Assembly: GCA_038232515.1 (NCBI GenBank)
Contig: JBBSHS010000062.1
Location: 1-16,237 of the forward strand
DNA from: JBBSHS01 sp038232515
GTDB lineage: Bacteria; Actinomycetota; Acidimicrobiia; Acidimicrobiales; JAUJNH01
Direction: 5' to 3'
DNA length: 16,237 nucleotides
Below are positions 6,976 through 16,237 of the stretch, in pieces (the first letter of the stretch is position 1; the number at the start of each line of letters is the position of its first letter). A program made the translations under genes and the position numbers. Below the pieces are notes generated by a model. It searched no databases, had not been told where the DNA came from, and saw nothing but the letters and a program-made list of their open reading frames with translations.

Positions 6976-7562
6976 CCAGTTGCCTCCGAGGGGGGTGGGG
7001 CCGGAAGACCCCGGCGGCGGGCCAGAATACCAGCCACCTCGGCCACGGCCCGGTCAAGGTCGTCGTTCACCACGATGGCATCGGCCAGGCGGCGGCCCTT
7101 GTCCTCCTCGGCATGGGCGATGGCCAGCCGGCGCTGCACGTGGTCCTCGTCGTCGCCCCGCTTTCGCAACCTGGCCTCCTGCTCCGCCGGCGTGGGCGCC
7201 ACCACCAACAGCACCAGGGCGTCGGGATGGCGGGCCCTCGCCTGCTCGGCCCCCTGCACGTTGATCTCCAACAACAGGTCACGGTCCCCGAGGGCGCCGA
7301 GTCGGTCGAGGTCCGGCGCGTCGGGCATGGGTGTGCCGTACAGATGGCCGAGGAACTCGTCGTACTCGAGGAAGCCGCCGGCCGCCACCCGGGCCAGGAA
7401 CGTCGGGGGGTCAACCCACACGTAGGCGCCGTCCGGCTCCCCCGGGCGCTGGGGCCGCGTGGTCCACGACCGGGACAGGACGACACCATCGTCGACCTCG
7501 AGCAGCCCCTTGACGATGGAGCCCTTTCCGACCCCGCCGGGGCCGGACAGGACGATGATCAC
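6966..7562 (-). CDS. gmk: Guanylate kinase
   Basis: Gmk phosphorylates GMP to GDP with ATP in purine nucleotide supply. The 198-residue length is normal. The P-loop is GPGGVGKGS at residues 7-15; most guanylate kinases read GPSGAGKS/T, so the residue after the lysine is a glycine, as in adenylate kinases. The GMP-binding region is SRSWTTRPQRPGE at 30-42, followed by FLEYDEFLGHLYGTP at 64-78, both hallmark segments, and the lid contains RLRKRG near 131-136. The start is a GTG at 7560-7562 with a GGGGAGGGG ribosome site ending four bases before it. The C-terminus overlaps rpoZ by 10 bp. A strong inverted repeat separates it from mihF upstream. Confidence 0.96.
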   Translation of the reverse strand: MIIVLSGPGGVGKGSIVKGLLEVDDGVVLSRSWTTRPQRPGEPDGAYVWVDPPTFLARVAAGGFLEYDEFLGHLYGTPMPDAPDLDRLGALGDRDLLLEINVQGAEQARARHPDALVLLVVAPTPAEQEARLRKRGDDEDHVQRRLAIAHAEEDKGRRLADAIVVNDDLDRAVAEVAGILARRRGLPAPPPSEATGWL

Positions 7563-7577
7563 CGGCCCCTCCCCGGC

Positions 7578-7616
7578 GGCACCGTCGGTGCCCGTGGCCC
7601 GTGGCGCGACGGTGCC
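7578..7616 (-). terminator. Perfect 10-bp inverted repeat between mihF and gmk
   Basis: GGCACCGTCG (7578-7587) and its exact complement CGACGGTGCC (7607-7616) enclose a 19-base loop. In the minus-strand RNA the stem begins directly after the mihF stop codon and ends upstream of the gmk ribosome site. There is no U-run, so it may be a rho-independent-like hairpin without a tail, an attenuator, or an RNA processing/stability element that gives mihF a separate, more abundant transcript. The loop itself contains a CCCGTGG direct repeat. Confidence 0.55.
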
Positions 7617-7937
7617 TTAGCCGCCGGCGATCCTCTCGAGGAGGGTCTTGCGCTGGTTGGCACCCAGGCCCTGCACCCGGCGGGCGTCACTGATACCAAC
7701 CTCCTCCATCAGCCGGCGAGCCTTCACCTTGCCGAGCCCAGGAAGGCTCTCCAGCACAGCGACGACCTTCATCTTGCCGACGATCTCGTCCTTGCCGGCC
7801 TGGTCAAGGAGCTCTGGGAAACTGATGGAGCCCATCTTCAGCTTCTCTTTCAACTCGGCTCGGGCACGGCGGGCCTCGGCCGCCTTCTGCAGGGCAGCCT
7901 GGCGCTGATCGGGTGAGAGCGACGGGGGCAGAGGCAT
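7617..7937 (-). CDS. mihF: Actinobacterial integration host factor (mIHF)
   Basis: mIHF is a small nucleoid-associated DNA-binding protein specific to Actinomycetota, unrelated to E. coli IHF; it bends and compacts DNA and is essential in mycobacteria. The 106 residues start with a long basic alpha-helical region (about 9-34, QRQAALQKAAEARRARAEL), followed by the S13-like helix-two-turn-helix domain with SLPGLGKVKARRLMEEVGI at 64-82 and RVQGLGANQRKTLLERI at the end. The frame is open upstream, but I take the ATG at 7935-7937 because family members begin just before the SLSPDQRQAAL helix. No Shine-Dalgarno sequence precedes it, and a -10-like element lies seven bases upstream, which suggests a leaderless mRNA. 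The gmk-rpoZ neighbourhood is the usual one for this gene. Confidence 0.93.
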   Translation of the reverse strand: MPLPPSLSPDQRQAALQKAAEARRARAELKEKLKMGSISFPELLDQAGKDEIVGKMKVVAVLESLPGLGKVKARRLMEEVGISDARRVQGLGANQRKTLLERIAGG

Positions 7938-7950
7938 GGCCGGAACGCTA
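7938..7950 (-). promoter_or_regulatory. mihF: Likely leaderless promoter -10 of mihF
   Basis: The minus strand reads TAGCGT (7945-7950), matching TAnnnT, then seven bases, then the mihF ATG. This spacing puts the transcription start on or next to the A of ATG. The absence of any ribosome-binding sequence agrees with a leaderless message. No clear -35 box is visible. Confidence 0.45.
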
Positions 7951-8270
7951 GCCGCAAACGCCCACCCGAAGGCCGCCCGGACCTTGCCCGGCACCGGGCC
8001 GCTTCGGGAAATCCGCTCCCGGGATGTGGGTGGAGATCCCTACCGGGGCTTCGCACCCGCCCGACGAGCGGTCAGGTCATCCTTCGGCCTACTAGCGGCG
8101 ATGTTCTTCACCCGCACGCTACGGGGGCAATCCTGCGTTCGTGGGCTGGCCGTCATCCTCGAACCCGACGCAGCCCTCCCACGCCGCCACGCCGTCAGTT
8201 CGACAAACCGAAGCGGCCATCACTGAACCTTGTCGGCGCGGCGTGGAACTTTACTCAATCGTGTCGGTTC

Positions 8271-8296
8271 CTAGGCGCCAAGCGCCAAGCGCCTAG
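8271..8296 (-). terminator. Perfect 8-bp hairpin downstream of the DUF2510 gene
   Basis: CTAGGCGC (8271-8278) is exactly complementary to GCGCCTAG (8289-8296) with a ten-base loop. It lies about 40 bases past the DUF2510 stop codon in the direction of transcription, as expected for a terminator, but no U-run follows. The stem also contains overlapping copies of GGCGCTT, so the element may instead be a repeat unit; the internal GGCGC/GCGCC pairing gives an alternative fold. Confidence 0.5.
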
Positions 8297-8337
8297 CTTC
8301 GCTTGTCTGTGTCCCCGACTGGTGCGTCGGCGCTGCG

Positions 8338-9213
8338 TCAGGTGCCGCCGGAGCGGTCGATTCCCTGCACGCCGGCATCGGCCACTTCGTCGCTCCACCG
8401 GGTGCCATCCCAGTAGCGGTACTGGTGCCGACGCTCCGGATCGGGATACCAATTCGGCAGGGGCAACGGCGTCGGCTCGCCGCCCGGTGCCCCGGCGGGC
8501 CCGATCTGGGTGCCGGAGGCCGGCCACTGCGTCTCCACCTTCGAGGGCGGCCCGCTGGCCGGGGTGACCGCCATCCGTGGCCTGGCCCCGTCGTGGGCGC
8601 TGATCGCCGTTCGAAGCTGGCTCGACAGCTCGGCCGTGTCCCGGTTGAACAGCGCCAGCGCCGCCTCGAGCCGCAGACGCAGGTTCTGTTGGTGGGCGGC
8701 GTCGTAGGTGATCCCCGTCACCTTCTGACGGTTGCTCACCTGGATGGCCGTCCATGGCCGATTCTCGTAGTGCTGGATGGCGACCAGCTTGGTGAACGCC
8801 CATTCCACCGTCCGCCTGGACCCCATGAAGACCACCCGCTGATCGGTGACCACCGCAGTGCCGGTGTCGATGATCGTCGGGTTCTCGTCGCCCTGGACGA
8901 AGGTGCCACGCGAGGCACCGATGCGGTACCGCACGCCGGTGCTCCCGAGGGGGATGGAGAATCCCGAGCTCCGGCCGGCGTAGTGACCCGGGCCCCGGCG
9001 TGGCTCGAAAAGCCCGCCACCGGTGAGGACGAACACGGAGTGCTCAGCCTTCTTCAGGACCAGAGGGACCTCCACAGGACCACCTCCGTCAGGGCCGCCG
9101 CCCTTGGAGATCACCGATAGCAGCCCCTTGAGGGTGTCGTCCTCGCGTTCCCATGTGGCCACGGCCTCGGCGTACTCCTTGGCCGCCTTCTCCTGCCTGT
9201 GCTTCTCGAACAT
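8338..9213 (-). CDS. DUF2510 domain protein with conserved N-terminal domain, function unknown
   Basis: I do not know the function of this 291-residue protein. It starts with a charged helical segment (1-30), followed by a beta-rich region of about residues 45-165 that includes GRSSGFSIPLGSTGVRYRIG (80-99) and DTGTAVVTDQRVVFMG (116-131). That pattern resembles the bacterial PH-like domains found in several actinobacterial hypothetical proteins; the fold call is inference. A helical stretch at about 172-205 is followed by a proline and glycine-rich linker and a C-terminal DUF2510 motif, NWYPDPERRHQYRYWDGTRW at 254-273. DUF2510 is often linked to membrane segments, but none is visible here, nor any signal peptide. 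I chose the ATG at 9211-9213, which has a GAGGG ribosome site; longer starts would overlap pyrF. It lies 83 bp after pyrF, same strand. Confidence 0.8.
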   Translation of the reverse strand: MFEKHRQEKAAKEYAEAVATWEREDDTLKGLLSVISKGGGPDGGGPVEVPLVLKKAEHSVFVLTGGGLFEPRRGPGHYAGRSSGFSIPLGSTGVRYRIGASRGTFVQGDENPTIIDTGTAVVTDQRVVFMGSRRTVEWAFTKLVAIQHYENRPWTAIQVSNRQKVTGITYDAAHQQNLRLRLEAALALFNRDTAELSSQLRTAISAHDGARPRMAVTPASGPPSKVETQWPASGTQIGPAGAPGGEPTPLPLPNWYPDPERRHQYRYWDGTRWSDEVADAGVQGIDRSGGT

Positions 9214-9241
9214 GGGGATGCCCTCACATGCGGCCTCCGGA

Positions 9242-9260
9242 CCAACCGAAGGTCGGCTGG
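9242..9260 (-). terminator. Hairpin between pyrF and the DUF2510 gene
   Basis: In the minus-strand RNA CCAGCCGA pairs with UCGGUUGG across a three-base loop, eight pairs including one G-U; on the plus strand one pair is an A-C mismatch, which fits a structure acting in the pyrF transcript. It begins about 36 bases past the pyrF stop codon. No U-run follows. It may mark the end of the pyrimidine operon. Confidence 0.4.
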
Positions 9261-9296
9261 TGAGCGTAGGGGACCCCAGACGCTCGGCGTCGGCCG

Positions 9297-10016
9297 TCAG
9301 CCGAGATCGGCGACGATCCGGGCGGCCGCCTTCGCCGGGTCGTCGGCCGCGGTCACGGCCCGGCCGATGACCAGGATGTCGGCGCCTGCGGCCATCGCCG
9401 CAGCCGGGGTGGCCACCCGGGCCTGATCGTGGGTGTCCCCGCCGCCCATCCGGATGCCGGGCACCGCCGCCAACAACCCGGGTGCCATGTACTTCACCTC
9501 CACCACGTCGCCGGCCGCGCACACCACCCCGCTACAACCCGCCTCCATGGCGGTCTGGACCCGCTGGCGCAGCAGCGACGGCGGGGCATCGGGTTGCGAC
9601 GTGAGCATGGTGACGGCCAGCACCGCAGGCGGCGATAGCCCGGCGTTGGACGCGCCCTCGGCCAGCCCTTCGACCGCAGCCCGCAGGGCGGCGGTACCGG
9701 CCACGGCCGGCACCGTCAGATAGCTGGCACCCAGCGATCCCAGCACACGGGCGGCCCTCCGGACCGTCGTCGGGATGTCGTACAGCTTGAGGTCGAGGAA
9801 CACCCGGTACCCCGCTTCGAGCATGGCGGCGACGGCATCGGGCCCGCTGGCGCTGTACAGCTCCAGCCCCACCTTGGCCACGCAGAACCAGGGCCGTAGC
9901 TGCTCGGCCAGCCTGATGGCCGCCGACAGGTCGTCGACGTCCAAGGCGATGGCCAGCTCCACGGTCGGCTGCCGACGGTCGACCGGGCCCGGGCCTGTGG
10001 CGTTGGAATCAGGCAT
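9297..10016 (-). CDS. pyrF: Orotidine 5'-phosphate decarboxylase
   Basis: PyrF decarboxylates orotidine monophosphate to UMP, the last step of de novo pyrimidine synthesis. The 239-residue protein is a single TIM barrel. LAIALDVDD at 21-29 provides the first active-site Asp (26), KVGLELY at 48-54 the first Lys, and DLKLYDIPTTV at 75-85 the DxKxxD catalytic array (Asp75, Lys77, Asp80). The phosphate-binding end is PGIRMGGGDTHDQARVATP near 186-204 and VIGRAVT at 216-222, with Arg219. This is the group 1 form also found in E. coli rather than the longer mycobacterial type. The ATG at 10014-10016 lies inside the end of pyrD, giving an 8-bp overlap, and upstream in-frame codons are pyrD antisense-frame sequence. 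Coupled translation with pyrD is likely. Confidence 0.96.
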   Translation of the reverse strand: MPDSNATGPGPVDRRQPTVELAIALDVDDLSAAIRLAEQLRPWFCVAKVGLELYSASGPDAVAAMLEAGYRVFLDLKLYDIPTTVRRAARVLGSLGASYLTVPAVAGTAALRAAVEGLAEGASNAGLSPPAVLAVTMLTSQPDAPPSLLRQRVQTAMEAGCSGVVCAAGDVVEVKYMAPGLLAAVPGIRMGGGDTHDQARVATPAAAMAAGADILVIGRAVTAADDPAKAAARIVADLG

Positions 10017-10962
10017 GGTGGGCCTGGCCGACGAGGTCGGCCACCCGGGCCGTGCCATGCCCGACGCACCAGGATCGCACCTCGTCCAGCACCCGGGCCG
10101 GAGCGTACGGGTCGGCGAACGTGGCCGTACCGACTTCTACGGCGGCGGCGCCGGCCAACATCAGCTCGATGGCATCGGCCCCGGACACCACGCCACCCAC
10201 GCCGACGATGCTGGCCTGGGGGAAGGCGGCGTACACGTCCCATACGGCCCGCACCGCCACCGGATGAATGGCAGGGCCGGACAATCCGCCGCCCCCGTGG
10301 GCCAGAGCCGGTCGCCGGGTGCCGAGGTCGATGACCATGCCCAGCACGGTGTTCACCAGCGTGAGCGCTTCGGCCCCGGCGGACAGGGCGGCGGCGGCGA
10401 TCTCGGTGATGTCGGTGACGTTGGGACTGAGCTTGGCCCAACGGGGCAGGCGGGCGGCGCCGGCGGCGTCGACGGCCTCGGCCGTGGCGTTGGCGGAGTG
10501 GGCGAACATCCGGCGGGCGTCCTCGAGGTTGGGACAGCTCACGTTGACCTCGACGGCGGCGATGGCCCCAGCCGGCGCCTCCCCCAGCATGGCGGCTGCC
10601 TTCTCGTAATCCTCGACGCACCGGCCCCAGATGCTGACGACGACCCGGGCCCCGCTCCGGCGCAGTAGAGGCAGTTCGTCCTCCATCCAAGCCTCCACCC
10701 CCGGCCCTTGCAGCCCGACGGAGTTGAGCATCCCGACCGCCGTCTCGTGCACCCGCGGCGGCGGGTTCCCTGGCCAGGCCCCGGCGCACAGCGACTTCAC
10801 CACGACCCCCCCGAGGATTGAAAGGTCGAAGTAAGCCGACAACTCCGCCCCATGCCCCGAAGTCCCCGAAGCCGTAAGCACCGGACTGCCAAGCCCAACG
10901 CTCCCCACCCTGGTCGACAAATCGACGGAAGCAAGGGGCTTACGCCGCACGCGACAACCCAC
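10009..10962 (-). CDS. pyrD: Dihydroorotate dehydrogenase, class 1B catalytic subunit
   Basis: PyrD oxidises dihydroorotate to orotate with FMN. The catalytic base is a cysteine, Cys143 in EVNVSCPN (138-145), which defines class 1; class 2 enzymes have serine. NTVLGMVIDLGTRRPAL (204-220) and GGGGLSGPAIHPVA (223-236) match class 1B rather than the fumarate-using class 1A. FMN phosphate binding is in VGVGGVVSGADA (253-264) and GTATFADP (278-285). Class 1B normally works with the iron-sulfur/FAD subunit PyrK to pass electrons to NAD, but no pyrK lies beside it. The start is uncertain: the GTG at 10960-10962 has a GGGGGG ribosome site nine bases upstream and is preferred; another GTG at 10948-10950 is possible. 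Length from the first is 317 residues. The stop overlaps the pyrF start. Confidence 0.93.
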   Translation of the reverse strand: MGCRVRRKPLASVDLSTRVGSVGLGSPVLTASGTSGHGAELSAYFDLSILGGVVVKSLCAGAWPGNPPPRVHETAVGMLNSVGLQGPGVEAWMEDELPLLRRSGARVVVSIWGRCVEDYEKAAAMLGEAPAGAIAAVEVNVSCPNLEDARRMFAHSANATAEAVDAAGAARLPRWAKLSPNVTDITEIAAAALSAGAEALTLVNTVLGMVIDLGTRRPALAHGGGGLSGPAIHPVAVRAVWDVYAAFPQASIVGVGGVVSGADAIELMLAGAAAVEVGTATFADPYAPARVLDEVRSWCVGHGTARVADLVGQAHHA

Positions 10963-10967
10963 GGAGG

Positions 10968-10999
10968 CGCACCCCCCTTCGAACGGGTGGGTGGGGGGC
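10968..10999 (-). promoter_or_regulatory. pyrD: C-rich stretch able to mask the pyrD ribosome site
   Basis: In the transcript, the pyrD Shine-Dalgarno GGGGGGTG (10970-10977) is preceded by a C-rich run with CCCCCC (10993-10998), CCC (10989-10991) and CCC (10985-10987). CACCC (10985-10989) can pair with GGGTG (10970-10974), or CCCCCC with GGGGGG, in either case covering the ribosome site. The plus strand is correspondingly G-rich (10985-10998), which could also form a quadruplex-like fold. Function is inference. Confidence 0.4.
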
Positions 11000-11030
11000 G
11001 AGCGAGCGCAGCAAGCACCACCCGGGTCTT

Positions 11031-11068
11031 CCGCCGCAGGCGGCTCCAGCCGCCGCAGGCGGCCCCAG
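11031..11068. repeat. Two tandem 19-bp repeats, each a hairpin, after carB
   Basis: Two adjacent 19-base units (11031-11049 and 11050-11068) differ at one position. Each contains CCGCC-GCA-GGCGG, so the carB transcript would carry two stem-loops in a row starting about 17 bases after the stop codon. They are followed toward pyrD by a GCTTGCTGCGCTCGCTCGC-like segment (about 11000-11018). They could be a terminator/attenuator pair or a dispersed REP-like element. Confidence 0.65.
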
Positions 11069-11085
11069 CCGGCGAGGACGGGCGC

Positions 11086-14387
<3,302 letters not shown>

Positions 14388-14388
<1 letters not shown>

Positions 14389-15527
14389 CAGAGCTCGAGC
14401 TCCAGCCCGTCCGTGGGACCGGCCCGCATGAGTAGCTCGAAGTCGTCGAACAGGTACCGGGCGTCGTGGGGCCCGGGGCCGGCCTCGGGGTGGTACTGGA
14501 TGCCGAAAGCGGCGACGTCGGAGCATCGGATGCCTTCGACGACACCGTCGTTGAGGTTCACGTGGGTGAGCTCGGTCTGGGGGATGGAGCCCTCTACCAG
14601 TGCGTAGCTGTGGTTCTGGCTGGTGATCTCCACCGAGTTGTCGGCCAGGCGGCGCACCGGGTGGTTGCCGCCATGGTGGCCGAACTTCAGCTTGAACGTG
14701 GACCCGCCCAACGCCGCTCCCAGCAGCTGGTGGCCCAGGCAGATCCCGAAGACCGGTACCTCGCCCAGGAGTTGGCCGACGGCCTCGACGGCGTAGCCGA
14801 GGGCGGCCGGGTCGCCGGGGCCATTGGACAGGAACACCCCGTCGGGCCGGCGGGCGAGGACGTCAGCTGCGGTGGTGGAGGCGGGCACGACCTCGACGGT
14901 GGCCATGCGGCCCAGGTGGCGCAGAATGGTGCGCTTGATGCCGAAGTCGTAGGCCACCACCCGCAGCGGCCCTTGGCCGACGGTGTAGGGCTCGGTGGTG
15001 GTGACGCCGGCGACTAGGTCCAGGCCGTCGGTACCGGGTTCGGCCAGGGCGGCCGCCTTGAGCGTCGTTTCCGCCGCCGTCCCGAAGGCGCACGGCATGG
15101 AGCCGGCCTCGCGGATGTGGCGGGTCAGCCTGCGGGTGTCGATACCGGAGAGCCCGGGAACGCCGTGGCGGACCAGGAAGGTGTTCAGGTCCTCGTGGGC
15201 CCGCCAGTTGGACGGGCGCCGGCTGAGGGCACGCACGATCACGCCCCCGCAGAACGGGCGTCGGCTCTCGTCGTCGTCCACCGAAACCCCGTAGTTGCCG
15301 ATGTGGGGATAGGTGAAGCAGATGACCTGTCCGGCGTACGAGGGATCGGTGATGACCTCCTGGTAGCCCGACATCACCGTGTTGAACACGACCTCGCCGG
15401 TCGCCACCCCGTCCGGGGGCTCGGCCCCGACGGCCTCGCCTTCGAAGGTCGTGCCGTCGGCCAGGACCAGCAGCGCCTCCCGTGGATCCTCGGGGTGCGG
15501 ACGATGTGCTGGTGTGGTGGCGCTCAC
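14388..15527 (-). CDS. carA: Carbamoyl phosphate synthase small subunit
   Basis: CarA is the glutamine amidotransferase subunit: it hydrolyses glutamine and sends ammonia to CarB. The 379 residues include the N-terminal CPSase small-chain domain, with LVLADGTTFEGEAVG (20-34) and FNTVMSGYQEVITDPSYAGQ (48-67), and the class I amidotransferase domain. The nucleophile is Cys263 in FGICLGHQLLG, and the rest of the triad is His346 and Glu348 in YHPEAGPGPHD, with SNGPGDP at 234-240. The start is a GTG at 15525-15527 with GGAG six bases upstream; a longer open frame would run into pyrC on the same strand in another frame. It lies 28 bp after pyrC and overlaps carB by one base. Confidence 0.97.
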
Positions 15528-15555
15528 GTCGTCTCCACCACGGACGTCGGGCCGC

Positions 15556-16237
15556 TCATCGCTGGGCGCAGCCGTCGACGACCACGGGCTCGCCCCGCAG
15601 CACCGTGTGGCGGACGCGGCCGCGCAGGCGGCGGCCGGCGTAGGGGGTGTTGACCGACCGGCTGGCCAACCGGGCCGGGTCGACGACCCACTGGGCGGCG
15701 GGGTCGATGACGCACAGGTTGGCCGGGGCGCCGGCCTCCAGCGGTCCCCCATGCTCGCCCTCCAGCTGGGCGATGGCCGCCGGCTGCCACGACATCAGCC
15801 CCAGCACCCGCTCGACGGGCAGTTCGAGCTCTGTCAGGGCCAGAGCGAGAGCCGTCTCCAGGCCCAGCATGCCTGGCGGGGCCTGGTCGAAGGGCTGCTC
15901 TTTGGCCTCTTGGTCGTGAGGGGCATGGTCGGTGGCAATGGCGTCGATGGCCCCATCCGCCAGGCCGGCCTTCACCGCGGCCACGTCGTCGGCCGTGCGC
16001 AGGGGCGGGTTGACCTTGAACAGCGGGTCATAGCCGGCGACGCACTCGTCGGTCAGCGTGAAGTGGTGGGGTGCGGCCTCGGCCGTGACGCCCAGGCCGT
16101 CGGCCTTGGCCCCCCGCACCATGGCGACCGATCCGGCCGTCGACAGGTGCAGGAAGTGCACCCGTCCACCGGTCAGGCGGCTCAGGGCGATGTCCCTCAT
16201 GACCATGAGCTCCTCGGCCTGCGCCGGGATCCCGGGC
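15556..16237 (-). CDS. pyrC: Dihydroorotase, N-terminus cut by window edge
   Basis: PyrC cyclises carbamoyl aspartate to dihydroorotate. The visible C-terminal 226 residues belong to a class I dihydroorotase of the amidohydrolase superfamily. Numbered from the window edge, metal ligands are His30 in VHFLHLSTAGS and His57 or 58 in AAPHHFTLTDE, and the catalytic Asp103 is in ATDHAPHDQEAKEQPF. PPGMLGLETAL (120-130) is the typical substrate loop. The metal-binding HxH and the carboxylated lysine lie beyond the edge. About half of a usual 420 to 430 residue protein is missing. Position at the head of carA and carB fits a pyrimidine operon; a pyrB gene would be expected next upstream but is not in view. 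Confidence 0.95.
   Translation of the reverse strand, partial: PGIPAQAEELMVMRDIALSRLTGGRVHFLHLSTAGSVAMVRGAKADGLGVTAEAAPHHFTLTDECVAGYDPLFKVNPPLRTADDVAAVKAGLADGAIDAIATDHAPHDQEAKEQPFDQAPPGMLGLETALALALTELELPVERVLGLMSWQPAAIAQLEGEHGGPLEAGAPANLCVIDPAAQWVVDPARLASRSVNTPYAGRRLRGRVRHTVLRGEPVVVDGCAQR

Larger units (their letters stand above)
7938..8337. other. Gene-free spacer between mihF and the DUF2510 gene
   Basis: About 400 bp without a convincing gene. Its base composition is more mixed than the coding regions around it, with AT-containing patches such as the one at 8249-8262. It holds the proposed mihF promoter, a tight inverted repeat GCCCGG/CCGGGC at 7986-7999 about 50 bp ahead of the mihF ATG, and a longer stem at 8271-8296 near the end of the DUF2510 gene. 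A 96-codon open frame on the plus strand (7936-8226) has no recognisable protein features. I saw no tRNA-like cloverleaf and no insertion-sequence ends. Confidence 0.7.

Noticed and set aside
7936..8226. 96-codon plus-strand open frame in the mihF upstream spacer
   Set aside because: No ribosome site, no domain, and amino-acid composition typical of random GC-rich frames; it begins at the mihF start codon on the opposite strand.
9214..9522. N-terminal extension of the DUF2510 protein
   Set aside because: The extra residues are arginine and glycine-rich and overlap pyrF out of frame; a good ribosome site precedes the ATG at 9213.
10985..10998. Canonical G-quadruplex
   Set aside because: The G-runs are 3, 3 and 6 with single-base loops; four separate G-triplets with proper loops need the last run to be split without a loop, so it is only a near-match.
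10963..11085. Remnant of pyrK between carB and pyrD
   Set aside because: At 123 bp the gap is too short, and I see no cysteine-cluster or flavin-binding motif in any frame; it consists of repeats and G/C runs.
15528..15555. PyrR-type attenuator between pyrC and carA
   Set aside because: The gap is 28 bp and shows only a ribosome site; any such leader would lie upstream of pyrB or pyrR, outside the window.

Overview
The window is a dense, very GC-rich stretch of bacterial chromosome with no mobile elements, CRISPR arrays, tRNA or rRNA genes that I could see. The gene set (mIHF-type integration host factor, an omega subunit with the N-terminus typical of Actinomycetota, a PriA with a decayed ATPase, a DUF2510 protein) and the many GTG starts point to Actinomycetota. 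The class 1B dihydroorotate dehydrogenase, which differs from the class 2 enzyme of mycobacteria and streptomycetes, makes a deep lineage such as Acidimicrobiia my best guess; this placement is inference.

Almost everything is on the minus strand, so transcription runs from high to low coordinates. At the right edge is the de novo pyrimidine cluster: pyrC (cut by the edge), carA, carB, pyrD and pyrF. Carbamoyl phosphate made by CarA/CarB feeds the pathway, PyrC closes the dihydroorotate ring, PyrD oxidises it and PyrF makes UMP. The aspartate transcarbamoylase gene and any PyrR are not in the window. A 123-bp spacer between carB and pyrD is full of repeats and possible RNA structure, and it lacks the pyrK gene expected beside a class 1B pyrD. 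After pyrF comes a lone DUF2510 protein of unknown role, then a gene-free stretch of about 400 bp.

The second block is mihF, gmk, rpoZ, coaBC, metK, priA: nucleoid protein, GMP kinase, RNA polymerase omega, coenzyme A synthesis, S-adenosylmethionine synthesis and the primosome protein. Starts and stops overlap at gmk/rpoZ and coaBC/metK, suggesting translational coupling, while mihF and gmk are separated by a perfect 10-bp inverted repeat. 

Between priA and the third block lie two RNA or small-molecule methyltransferase genes on the plus strand (an RsmC-like protein and a SpoU/TrmH-family protein, overlapping by 4 bp). They converge on priA and diverge from def. The left edge carries def and fmt (truncated), the peptide deformylase and Met-tRNA formyltransferase pair that removes and installs the formyl group of initiator methionine. 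Nothing here looks like a complete new system; the most interesting items are the regulatory structures in the spacers, the missing pyrK, unusual catalytic-motif residues in CoaBC, and the uncharacterised DUF2510 protein.
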